This document shows, in pieces, positions 32,565 through 39,405 of a stretch of 43,612 bases of DNA. The stretch's first letter is position 1; every line of letters starts with the position of its first letter. Source of the DNA: a virus; the IMG/VR virus record IMGVR_UViG_3300037847_006885, positions 1 through 43,612 of that record; one strand, 5' to 3'. Position numbers and translations under genes: made by a program. Below the pieces are notes generated by a model, which searched no databases, was not told where the DNA came from, and saw nothing but the letters and a program-made list of their open reading frames with translations.

Positions 32565-33362
32565 GTGTCTTACACCCTTCCTGGTGGCGCAAGCCCAATG
32601 ACCGGCGGCATTGATTTTTCGAGTGCTTTTGGCTCAGCCGCTACAGGTTCAGCCGCTGGTACAGGAGCCCCTTCGTGGCTAAACCAAATCCCTGGGCTTT
32701 TAGGAGCTGGCGCTAACATCGTCAGATCTTTTGGAAACGAGGGATCCTCCGGAGGAGACTCCTTTTACGAGGATTATGACCCCGAACCTGTTGAAGAAGC
32801 CACTGAAAAGGTAAACACTGAATACGAAAAGATGCTTACCCAGATTGGGGGCATCTTTAACGATATTGCTTATTTGACCGGCACCAACCTTCCGACGGCT
32901 GTTGATGCGTTTCGTCAAAGATATACGGGTGTTTTGAACCCCATGTATGAGCGTGCGTATAACCAGTTCTTTAATTATGAACCTGGTCAAGTAGGTCAAA
33001 CTCCTATCGGAGACTATTCACAAAAAGCTGTAGACCAGCTTTTCGGAACTGCCTCAAGAGCTAGTGCTCTTAATCGTCCTGAGTATATGGCTCAGGCTAT
33101 TGATCCTTCGACTGTTACTATCGATCCTGCTGTTTATAAGTCTTCTTTCCAACCATACAAAGACGAAGCAAAATCACAAGATATGTTTGACTACACGAAT
33201 GCAGCTACTCAAGCACTTATGACTGCACCCAAGGCTCCTCCTCGTGAGCCTGTCCCCGATATTCCTAAAGAATACAAGCGTGGAAGCATCGGTAGTTACT
33301 ACGCTAATTCTCCTGACGTCGACAAATTAATGAAGTTTGGAAGTTACTTCGATGTTGCGTAG
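32565..33362 (+). CDS. Hypothetical virion protein
   Basis: The 265-residue product uses a GTG start and begins with a Gly/Ser/Ala-rich hydrophobic segment (residues 10-55) like other internal proteins of this genome. An acidic helical part follows (about 70-130), and the end contains Pro, Lys and Tyr. No family is recognised. It follows the lysozyme, and both may be virion components. Confidence 0.5.
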   Translation: MSYTLPGGASPMTGGIDFSSAFGSAATGSAAGTGAPSWLNQIPGLLGAGANIVRSFGNEGSSGGDSFYEDYDPEPVEEATEKVNTEYEKMLTQIGGIFNDIAYLTGTNLPTAVDAFRQRYTGVLNPMYERAYNQFFNYEPGQVGQTPIGDYSQKAVDQLFGTASRASALNRPEYMAQAIDPSTVTIDPAVYKSSFQPYKDEAKSQDMFDYTNAATQALMTAPKAPPREPVPDIPKEYKRGSIGSYYANSPDVDKLMKFGSYFDVA

Positions 33363-33663
33363 ATCCGGAGCTGAAAAAAGAGTCGACAGGAACGTTTACC
33401 GGCGGTCCACACATGTAGATAAAAATCCCGCATTTCGTCTTGCGGGAAAACTTTTTTCAGAGTCCAAAGCTAAATCAGACTTCAGAAACAGCATCCGACA
33501 GTCGATGCAAAGGTCTCGTCCTGTAGGTGTAGGTTTTGGAAACTATGACTTATATGGCCCTGATGAGAGTTGGACATCTCAAGATAGTCTCAGAGATATA
33601 CACGACCGAGACCACTATATAGTTGGTGAAAGTCATGGGTTCGGTTTTGATAGTCCTGAATAG
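33352..33663 (+). CDS. Small basic hypothetical protein
   Basis: ATG 33352 overlaps the previous stop; TTG 33337 is an alternative. The 103-residue product has a strongly basic N-terminal half (many Arg, Lys and Ser) and an Asp/Gly/Tyr-rich end. The last 74 bases overlap the oppositely oriented methyltransferase-like gene, a long convergent overlap. No function is assigned. Confidence 0.45.
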   Translation: MLRRSGAEKRVDRNVYRRSTHVDKNPAFRLAGKLFSESKAKSDFRNSIRQSMQRSRPVGVGFGNYDLYGPDESWTSQDSLRDIHDRDHYIVGESHGFGFDSPE

Positions 33664-34165
33664 GCGGTAGGTAAAAGATAAAACCGAAAACTTTCGAGTG
33701 CTTGATCGGCTCTAGGTCTTTATTGTCCTTGAGTAGTTTTGGGTGTTCTTTGAGCACGCACATCGGAAGATCTATACCTATTTTCTGCGTGGAGATCAAA
33801 GCCACCTGTGTCGAAGTTATAAATATCAGACCTTCGTCGAACTCTCGTTTTATCCATTTGTTATACGCGACTTCTAGCCAAACACGCTGATTCGATTTTT
33901 TAAAGTAAGTCTCTTTAGTAAAAAGCTTTGTACTTTTCGGTTGCTCCGCTTTCAGAGCTATATCTCTCGGAGGATACAGATAAATGTTTTTAGCTTTCCA
34001 CGTCTGATTTAGGCCGTTGTCTTTCCAGTCGAAGTATCGGTTTGCCTGTACAACCTTGTTCGCGTATTTACTACTTGCAGGGTCTAAATTTATTTCTCCT
34101 CCGAACAGTGCAGTCGCTGCCGCGATTAGTGCAGGTGGAGAAACAAAATCTTTACTCGCTAGCAT
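33590..34165 (-). CDS. Dam-like phage DNA adenine methyltransferase, atypical catalytic motif
   Basis: The 191-residue protein follows the phage N6-adenine methyltransferase pattern. FVSPPALIAAATALFGG (residues 7-23) is followed by INLDPASSKYANKVV and YFDWKDNGLNQTW (about 25-56). The expected (D/N)PP(Y/F/W) catalytic motif appears as IYLYPPRDI (about 61-69), so the acidic/amide residue is Tyr and the aromatic is Arg. It may be inactive or belong to a variant subgroup. It is the last gene of a minus-strand operon, and the start overlaps the upstream gene by 14 bases. Confidence 0.6.
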   Translation of the reverse strand: MLASKDFVSPPALIAAATALFGGEINLDPASSKYANKVVQANRYFDWKDNGLNQTWKAKNIYLYPPRDIALKAEQPKSTKLFTKETYFKKSNQRVWLEVAYNKWIKREFDEGLIFITSTQVALISTQKIGIDLPMCVLKEHPKLLKDNKDLEPIKHSKVFGFIFYLPPIQDYQNRTHDFHQLYSGLGRVYL

Positions 34166-34436
34166 CTTCGTAAAACTGAAGACGCATTTGACTGTGTGTA
34201 GTCACGTGATCTGAGTTTTCCCAGGCAACAGTTATATAAAAGTAGTTAGCACCCTGCTTTGTGGGCTTAGTCGTTACGTCGGTTACAACACCGACTTTTC
34301 TATCTGTAAATTTTTTTATTTGATTCACTGAGTTTTTTGAAAGAAAAATCTGACCCGGTCTGGGTTTCTCAGTAACCCGGTCACCGATTTTAAATTTTGG
34401 CTTTGCTTGGCCTTTGCGAGAGTTTGGATGAGTCAC
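34152..34436 (-). CDS. Small SH3/KOW-like beta-barrel protein
   Basis: The 94-residue product starts with GTG, overlapping the upstream TGA by four bases (GTGA). It has KFKIGDRVTEKPRPGQ (about residues 14-29), then KVGVVTDVTTK (47-57) and FYITVAWENSDHVT (67-80). The pattern of short strands with Gly and Asp turns is that of an SH3-like barrel. Similar small proteins occur in marine phages. The function is unknown. Confidence 0.55.
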   Translation of the reverse strand: MTHPNSRKGQAKPKFKIGDRVTEKPRPGQIFLSKNSVNQIKKFTDRKVGVVTDVTTKPTKQGANYFYITVAWENSDHVTTHSQMRLQFYEDASE

Positions 34437-34849
34437 AGAATTAGTCCGCTTGATGCTTCGTCAATACGCTTATTAGCTTCCTCCGCATCGATAATATGTA
34501 TGTGCATACTGTCTTCTTCCAGTAACGCTACGATTGCCATACCTTGTTTATCTTCTTTATCAATTACATTAAGAACTTTTGTGAACATAGAAGATATAAC
34601 TTCATCCATCGCTTCTTGAGCGATAGACAAGTCGCTTTCAAGATCTTTTTTTGTCATATATTTACTTTTCTTTGGCTCTTCAGGATTGAATACAAGACAA
34701 CCAGGTCCTCTTGCAGTCCTGTTTTCCGTATAAATATTGATCATGTCAGACAAGATAGTGCGGATGATTCCTGCCGAAAGCATCCGTTCAGTCTCGTTGC
34801 CTTTGAACAGACTCGCAATTTTCTTAGCGTTTTCGCTGAAATTAGTCAT
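34433..34849 (-). CDS. Hypothetical helical protein
   Basis: I choose ATG 34849 over an upstream frame start, giving 138 residues. It is mostly helical: an N-terminal KIASLFKGNETERML, a middle rich in Lys, Asp and Ser, and a C-terminal DAEEANKRIDEASSG. No family is recognised. It is part of the minus-strand operon of HTH and methyltransferase-like genes. Confidence 0.5.
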   Translation of the reverse strand: MTNFSENAKKIASLFKGNETERMLSAGIIRTILSDMINIYTENRTARGPGCLVFNPEEPKKSKYMTKKDLESDLSIAQEAMDEVISSMFTKVLNVIDKEDKQGMAIVALLEEDSMHIHIIDAEEANKRIDEASSGLIL

Positions 34850-35168
34850 ATTTAAAGTTGCTCCAAGCGGCTTGGAGGATTTCGTGGATATCATACAGAA
34901 ACTTAGCAGGATTGTTGTCTGCGGGATCTAGTTTCGTATAGTGCCTACCCTCAACTAAACCAGATTTTCCATCAGAGGCAATACCTTGGTATATCAATTT
35001 ATCTACAGCTACTGAAGGCACTCCTAATCTCTGAGCTACCGCTTTTTTATTCACAAAAGCAGTGGTTCGTCTCCTTTTATCAGAACTTAGAAGCTGAAGA
35101 GAGATATCAATATTTGTCAAGGCAATAGAGATTTCTTTGAGAGCTTTGGTTAGTTGAGGGTTGTCCAT
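34842..35168 (-). CDS. HTH DNA-binding protein
   Basis: From ATG 35168 the product has 108 residues. A helical N-terminus (residues 1-30) is followed by KKAVAQRLGVPSVAVDKLIYQGI (about 39-61), a clear helix-turn-helix. A wing-like stretch with GRHYTKLDPAD-type residues follows, then a helical end. The upstream extension to 35216 seems untranslated, because it runs into a structured region. It ends inside the start of the next gene. Confidence 0.6.
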   Translation of the reverse strand: MDNPQLTKALKEISIALTNIDISLQLLSSDKRRRTTAFVNKKAVAQRLGVPSVAVDKLIYQGIASDGKSGLVEGRHYTKLDPADNNPAKFLYDIHEILQAAWSNFKYD

Positions 35169-35219
35169 GTAAATGTGAAAGCACTGAAAGCATAACAGCT
35201 GTTTCAGGTATTGCAAGCA

Positions 35220-35324
35220 CGAGGGCTCCTCTCGATCACCTGACGTCAGGCAACCAGAGCGACTTGCGTGGGGGCAGAAACCGGAAAAATGCTACCCCAA
35301 CCCTCGTTAGCTTTTGCGCCGGTT
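35220..35324 (-). ncRNA. Candidate structured RNA with a possible pseudoknot
   Basis: AACCGG 35279-35284 pairs with CCGGTT 35319-35324, and inside it GCTA 35291-35294 with TAGC 35308-35311, extended by AAAA/TTTT. The 13-base loop contains CCCTCG (35301-35306), complementary to CGAGGG at 35220-35225, allowing a pseudoknot. A perfect palindrome CCTGACGTCAGG lies between them (35239-35250). The region is the 174-base gap upstream of the HTH gene, so a leader or regulatory RNA on the minus strand is plausible. Confidence 0.4.
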
Positions 35325-35342
35325 CTTACACAAAAACCAGTG

Positions 35343-35807
35343 TCAGTCTAAGAGTTCCTGAGCTTGTTGAACGAAATCACCAGGTTCATCGATTAAAAGT
35401 TTCAAAAGCTTATTGAATTTATTCTCATAACTATTAAGAGACGGATCATTAAGTTTTAACCAGTATTTGTATGCGTTCAGTAAATAGTATTGATTCTGTT
35501 TTGCTCTTAGAGCACTGACTCGCCATTTTTCAAAATCCCAGTTATTGGAGTATTTACCGCTTCCTAGATTCATTTCTGCTTGCTTTATGTCTATTTGTAT
35601 ATCGATATCGATAATGGTTAGTTCAATAGAAGATATTTTTGCCTCGCAGTGCGCGTAGGAAGAAGGAGGTTCGTTGCTCTCATAAATATAAGGAGGCAGG
35701 TTTTCGATGACGTATTTCTTATCCCAAAGAGAAGCTTGTGAAAGACCTTCAGTTTTCGGAGAAGAAATGTTTGAGAATATCGTTGATGAAGATGTTGAAG
35801 TCGCCAT
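35343..35807 (-). CDS. Hypothetical helical protein
   Basis: From ATG 35807 the product has 154 residues. A Ser/Thr-rich N-terminus is followed by long helices (IELTIIDIDIQIDIKQAEM and NQYYLLNAYKYWLKLND-type segments). No domain is recognised. Its start lies within the preceding HTH gene by 59 bases, so the two are coupled. Confidence 0.5.
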   Translation of the reverse strand: MATSTSSSTIFSNISSPKTEGLSQASLWDKKYVIENLPPYIYESNEPPSSYAHCEAKISSIELTIIDIDIQIDIKQAEMNLGSGKYSNNWDFEKWRVSALRAKQNQYYLLNAYKYWLKLNDPSLNSYENKFNKLLKLLIDEPGDFVQQAQELLD

Positions 35808-36156
35808 TAATGCAATAGAGGGTGTGGAATTCGAAAGAGGTTGCAATAACCAAATCCAGCTTCATCAGCTTACGGAGCTGTGAACGCGTGGTGTTTTCAC
35901 ACTGACCAAGTGACTGAGAAAGTGTCAGGACGTCAGTGGGCTGAAGCGACTGTAGCTCATAAATCAAGTAACGCAGCTTCTCGACGCTCTTAGACCTTTT
36001 CTTGTTTCTTGAATCGATCTCACAGACAGCTCTATAGAGTGCTTCTCGCGCAGCAGCTGTTGAGCTATATCTGTCGGAGTGCCTAACTCCAGAAGACGGA
36101 GAAGAAAAGCCTTTGACTCCGGCGTGAGCTTGTTTGCGGGATTGTTTACGAGACAT
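35749..36156 (-). CDS. HTH (winged-helix-like) regulator
   Basis: The 135-residue frame has a basic, low-complexity N-terminus, then a helical domain with SVEKLRYLIYELQSLQ (about residues 57-72). A clear recognition region follows, DVLTLSQSLGQCENTTRSQLRKLMKLDLV (about 75-103). The last part is TLYCINGDFNIFINDILKHF. Its first 193 bases overlap the zinc-finger gene in another frame, so the true start may be downstream. A transcriptional role is inferred. Confidence 0.5.
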   Translation of the reverse strand: MSRKQSRKQAHAGVKGFSSPSSGVRHSDRYSSTAAAREALYRAVCEIDSRNKKRSKSVEKLRYLIYELQSLQPTDVLTLSQSLGQCENTTRSQLRKLMKLDLVIATSFEFHTLYCINGDFNIFINDILKHFFSEN

Positions 36157-36641
36157 AAATGGTAGGGGTTGATACAGAGTTTATTAGAGCACTTGGAACT
36201 CACACAGTGCCCAAAAGGCACAGTTTTCTTCCAAAAGTGCTCATAGACACGTCTCCTTAGCCTGGGGTTTGGCTTTGTGAGGTCGTCTCTGAGTACACAC
36301 TCTGTTTCTGAGAGGGTGTTACGAGTTCGATTTAACCAGGCGTCGAGGCGCTGCCACTTAGTGGAAGCTGCCCTGAACTCACCTCTGCAAACCTCGCAAG
36401 CAGCAAGGTCACGAGGAAGTTCAACTCGCGGGTAATCCACCAATCGCATCAGGAAAGGAGCCGATCTACCGCAACGACACGTCCATAGGACCGCAGTGCT
36501 GAAGAAAGAAACATCCCAGTGACCAAGGGTCTCGGTCTTTGTGGGCGGTTCAAGAGGCTGCTCTACAAGAGGAGGGTCGAGAAGGTGGAAATTTTCCATC
36601 GCTCTGATTGAGCGCTGGGTCAAGTGAATGTCGATACTCAT
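35964..36641 (-). CDS. Zinc-binding His-Me-finger endonuclease-like protein
   Basis: The 225-residue protein has Cys pairs at WTCRCGR (C55, C57) and ACEVCRGEF (C82, C85). A later FGHCVSSKCSNKLCINPYHL (residues 143-162) matches the zinc-binding loop of homing endonucleases (zf-His_Me type). The C-terminus (about 172-217) looks like an HTH: SKAFLLRLLELGTPTDIAQQLL. Similar proteins are mobile nucleases or DNA-binding factors. The first gene of the minus operon, it overlaps the next gene by 193 bases in a different frame. Confidence 0.6.
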   Translation of the reverse strand: MSIDIHLTQRSIRAMENFHLLDPPLVEQPLEPPTKTETLGHWDVSFFSTAVLWTCRCGRSAPFLMRLVDYPRVELPRDLAACEVCRGEFRAASTKWQRLDAWLNRTRNTLSETECVLRDDLTKPNPRLRRRVYEHFWKKTVPFGHCVSSKCSNKLCINPYHLCLVNNPANKLTPESKAFLLRLLELGTPTDIAQQLLREKHSIELSVRSIQETRKGLRASRSCVT

Positions 36642-36985
36642 GCCAGCACTATAGCAGAAATGCTTTCAAGTGCACAGAGCGCACAGAAGGGTAGGTATCC
36701 TCAAAAGTCCTTAGAAAAAGAACTTTTTGTATGAAGCTGCTTTTACCGCCAAATTTCGCCTGCTAGCGGATTGTATCTTTGCGCGATAGGCGAAAATTGA
36801 AGCAAAATCCCGAACTTTACCTAATACTATTATTTAATACGTATATAAATATCAGTACTAAGCGAAATTTAAGGGTAAAAATCTAGCGTGTAGAAAAACT
36901 TTTTGCGATTGATCTCTCGTAAAGCACTCGTGGAAGTGCGATGTAATTCGTGATGTTCTAGTATTCAGGAAATGACTTTAGACTC
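36642..36985. promoter_or_regulatory. Intergenic regulatory region between divergent operons
   Basis: This 344-base AT-rich gap separates the minus-strand operon from the plus-strand tail fibre genes. It contains AAATTTCGC (36751-36759), GGCGAAAATT (36789-36798) and GCGAAATTT (36862-36870), which are versions of one site in both orientations and could be operators. A CAAAAGT..ACTTTT hairpin is near 36710, and an AT-rich stretch with TATAAATA is at 36844-36851. No gene of convincing size is seen. Confidence 0.4.
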
Positions 36986-37135
36986 ATGCTTGGACCAGCT
37001 GTTCAACTAGAGCAAGGAACCTCTTGGCAGAAACTCAAAGAACGTTCTGCTAGATTAGGAATTCCAGCTTGGAAATTAGCCGAAGAGCAGGCATTTCACA
37101 GTAAGGAAAAGAAAAAAGAGTCTCGAAAGAGTTAA
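36986..37135 (+). CDS. Small basic ORF (49 aa)
   Basis: ATG 36986 opens a 49-codon frame with LEQGTSWQKLKERSARLG at its centre and a Lys/Ser-rich C-terminus. The middle looks amphipathic and helical. No ribosome binding site is evident and no family is known. It precedes the fibre gene by 27 bases in the same orientation. Coding status is uncertain. Confidence 0.35.
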   Translation: MLGPAVQLEQGTSWQKLKERSARLGIPAWKLAEEQAFHSKEKKKESRKS

Positions 37136-37162
37136 ACTTATAAAAGGAGGTTCTATACCTAT

Positions 37163-37981
37163 ATGCAGCCCGCAGAGCAGAACATACCTCCTTGTCCTTT
37201 ACATGGGGCACCTCCCAGGGCACTTCACGAGCATAATTTCTTCGGTATCGTTACCGTTATTGAAGAACTGATCACTACGGTTTCCGGTGTGGGCACTACT
37301 TCTTTCTCTCGTTGCCCTTACGGGTATCCAAGCAATTTCGAAGGAATTGTAAGAGCGCTTGAGGATCTAAACCTTACTGTTAGTGGTATTCAAGGTGGAG
37401 GCAGCTCGCCAGTAATTACATCAGGTGTTGCAACCGGATCTGGCTTATATGCTTCGATTAGCGGAGATTTGATTCTCTTCAACTTAGACGCACGCGCCGA
37501 AGGTTCTGTCACTCTTAGCTACGACGGAAATACTGCTGTTATTAGTGGAACTGAAAGCACAGGCGGAGGTGGTGGTGCGAGCGTTACTGTTTCTGGTGAG
37601 CCTGGTACTGGTTACTCAGCAGGTGATCTTTGGTTTGATACAAATGAAGGTCGTTTGTTTGTCTATGCGTCAGGCAACGATATAGCTAACCCTGATTGGT
37701 ATCAGACAAATGCCGAAGCTATCGCTCTTATGAGCGACCTACCTCCTTCTGGTGCTGGTGTTAATGCTCCTGCTCGTCACGGAAGCATCTGGTTTAATCA
37801 GCTCGTGGGCTCGCTGTTTGTTTACGACTCGACCACCAGTGGTTGGTACGAGACTGGTCCTCAGCGAAGTGTTGCTTACGGCTCTGCTCCCCCGAGTCCT
37901 CCTGTCGCGGGCGCTGGTTGGTACGACACCATTGATTCAGCACTTAAAGTTTGGAATGGCACTTCCTGGATTAGCACCTAA
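37163..37981 (+). CDS. Tail fibre protein
   Basis: The 272-residue protein has a strong ribosome binding site (AGGAGG, twelve bases upstream of the ATG). The N-terminus carries PCPLHGAPPRALHEHNFFG and may attach to the tail. The rest is Gly/Ser/Val-rich with three repeats of a GDLWFDTNEGRLFVYASG-type unit: SAGDLWFDTNEGRLFVY, HGSIWFNQLVGSLFVY and GAGWYDTIDSALKVWNGT. Such units form beta-prism or fibre shafts. It opens the fibre cassette. Confidence 0.65.
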   Translation: MQPAEQNIPPCPLHGAPPRALHEHNFFGIVTVIEELITTVSGVGTTSFSRCPYGYPSNFEGIVRALEDLNLTVSGIQGGGSSPVITSGVATGSGLYASISGDLILFNLDARAEGSVTLSYDGNTAVISGTESTGGGGGASVTVSGEPGTGYSAGDLWFDTNEGRLFVYASGNDIANPDWYQTNAEAIALMSDLPPSGAGVNAPARHGSIWFNQLVGSLFVYDSTTSGWYETGPQRSVAYGSAPPSPPVAGAGWYDTIDSALKVWNGTSWIST

Positions 37982-38005
37982 TATCAGGACGTTAATTTCA
38001 AACTC

Positions 38006-38125
38006 ATGGCTGCCAAGAACGGTAACTACATCGCTTCGCGTCCTAAGACGACTTGTCAAGGTCAAGGCACTAACTCGCGCCCTAAACGCCGAGGCAAGAA
38101 AAAATTGAGAGGCCAAGGACGCTAA
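38006..38125 (+). CDS. Small Lys/Arg/Gly-rich cyanophage protein (39 aa)
   Basis: ATG 38006 to TAA 38125 encodes a 39-residue basic peptide beginning MAAKNGNYIASRPKTTCQGQ and ending KKKLRGQGR. This pattern (basic, QGQG, RGQGR end) is found in short conserved proteins of marine cyanophages. The function is unknown. It lies between two fibre genes and was below usual length cutoffs. Confidence 0.6.
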   Translation: MAAKNGNYIASRPKTTCQGQGTNSRPKRRGKKKLRGQGR

Positions 38126-38149
38126 AGTTATAGTAAACAGTAAATAAAA

Positions 38150-38638
38150 ATGGCGATCGTCAGTCTTGTTGCAGGTGCAAGTATTACTGCTGGAGAAGCA
38201 GTAATTATTAACACCTCCGGTCTCGCCTTAAGAGCCCAGGCTGACGGTGATAATTTTCAACTAGCTTCTGTGGCAGGTGTTGCTCAGGACACTGTCACAG
38301 AAGGTCAGAGTTTTAGATGTAACGTTGATTCTGTGTCGGAAGTACCGGGCGGAACTTTTACACCAGGTACAAAACTATATTTACATCCTTTTAATGACGG
38401 TGAATTAGTCGAGTACGATGTTTTTGCTTCTGGTATTGAGCAGGTCGTTACAGGTGGTCTTTATTTAACTCAAATAGGCACAGCTTTAACCGAGACTCGT
38501 GTCGCTGTTGAGTTAAAAAGACCGATTTTTATTAACAGCGGAGCCTCCATTCTTCTTATGGAGACTGCATCTGGTCTTGTTGTTGATGCTATCCTAGATG
38601 AAGATGGCTTTAGAATCGATAAAGAGGATGCTTTCTAA
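38150..38638 (+). CDS. Beta-rich fibre-associated protein
   Basis: The 162-residue protein is rich in Val, Gly, Ala and Thr with regularly alternating residues. A GASITAGEAVIINTSG start is followed by EGQSFRCNV and TPGTKLYLHPF segments. It resembles small cement or DUF2190-like phage proteins and the protein at 42844-43341. Placed between fibre genes, it may be part of the fibre or a virion surface protein. Confidence 0.55.
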   Translation: MAIVSLVAGASITAGEAVIINTSGLALRAQADGDNFQLASVAGVAQDTVTEGQSFRCNVDSVSEVPGGTFTPGTKLYLHPFNDGELVEYDVFASGIEQVVTGGLYLTQIGTALTETRVAVELKRPIFINSGASILLMETASGLVVDAILDEDGFRIDKEDAF

Positions 38639-38640
38639 TT

Positions 38641-39405
38641 ATGACTAGCCAGAAGATATCACAATTTCCCTCTCAAACGACCGTAGCGTCGGGAGATATT
38701 CTGGCGCTTGTCACTGTTTCGGGAAGCAGTTTTGATAACAAGCGTATTGGCATTGACGTATTAGATAACAGATATCACGCTTCTGCCTCTGGTGGCGCTG
38801 CGCTCGAAATTGCTGTGGAAGCGCTTGCTTCTGGTAACGCAGCACTTGTCGATTCTTCTGAAGCACTTGCATCAGGAAACGCCGCTTTAGAAGACGTAGT
38901 CCCTGCACTTGCGTCTGGAAACGCAGCTCTCACTGACGCTGCCGAAGCTCTAGCTTCTGGCAATGCTGCTCTCACGGATGTTGTTGCCGCTCAAGCTTCT
39001 GGTAACGCTGCTTTAACCGACTTAACTGGTAAATACAATACGACCGGCGGCCCTATTACAGGAACTGTAACTATTCAAGATCAGTCGATTGGTACAGTCG
39101 GTAATCAAGGTGTTCGTAACGGTACAATCACTTTAGATTTTGGTTCAGCTAATAATTTTGAATTTACTCTCGATGGCACCTCCACTTTAGGTGTACCTAC
39201 AAACGCCAGTGGCGGACAATGTGGAGCTATTACTGTTCGCCAAGACAGTACGGGCTCTAGGACTTTGGCTTATAACGCGGTATTTAACTTTACTGAAGGG
39301 ACCGCACCGACTTTAACTACTGCTGCGAGCGGGGTTGATGTAATCACGTTCTATGTTTCGTCTCCAACTGAGATTCAGAGTGTCGCCATCTTAAATCTGT
39401 CATGA
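38641..39405 (+). CDS. Tail fibre with 14-residue repeats
   Basis: This 254-residue protein has an N-terminal SQFPSQTTVASGDILALVT region, then five 14-residue repeats of the form ALASGNAALTDAAE (residues 61-130). A C-terminal beta domain follows (LDFGSANNFEFTLDG and VDVITFYVSSPTEIQSV) like other marine phage fibres. A 14-residue period is two heptads, so a coiled-coil trimer is plausible. The start follows the previous stop by two bases, and the end overlaps the next gene by four (ATGA). Confidence 0.7.
   Translation: MTSQKISQFPSQTTVASGDILALVTVSGSSFDNKRIGIDVLDNRYHASASGGAALEIAVEALASGNAALVDSSEALASGNAALEDVVPALASGNAALTDAAEALASGNAALTDVVAAQASGNAALTDLTGKYNTTGGPITGTVTIQDQSIGTVGNQGVRNGTITLDFGSANNFEFTLDGTSTLGVPTNASGGQCGAITVRQDSTGSRTLAYNAVFNFTEGTAPTLTTAASGVDVITFYVSSPTEIQSVAILNLS
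38821..39030 (+). repeat. 42-base tandem coding repeat, five units
   Basis: Five 42-base units encode ALASGNAALxDxxE-type repeats. Silent sites differ between units, so they are not newly duplicated. Confidence 0.8.

Noticed and set aside
36844-36851. TATAAATA, as in T4-type late promoters
   Set aside because: Only one intergenic copy; similar strings also occur inside genes, and no other T4-like gene is seen.
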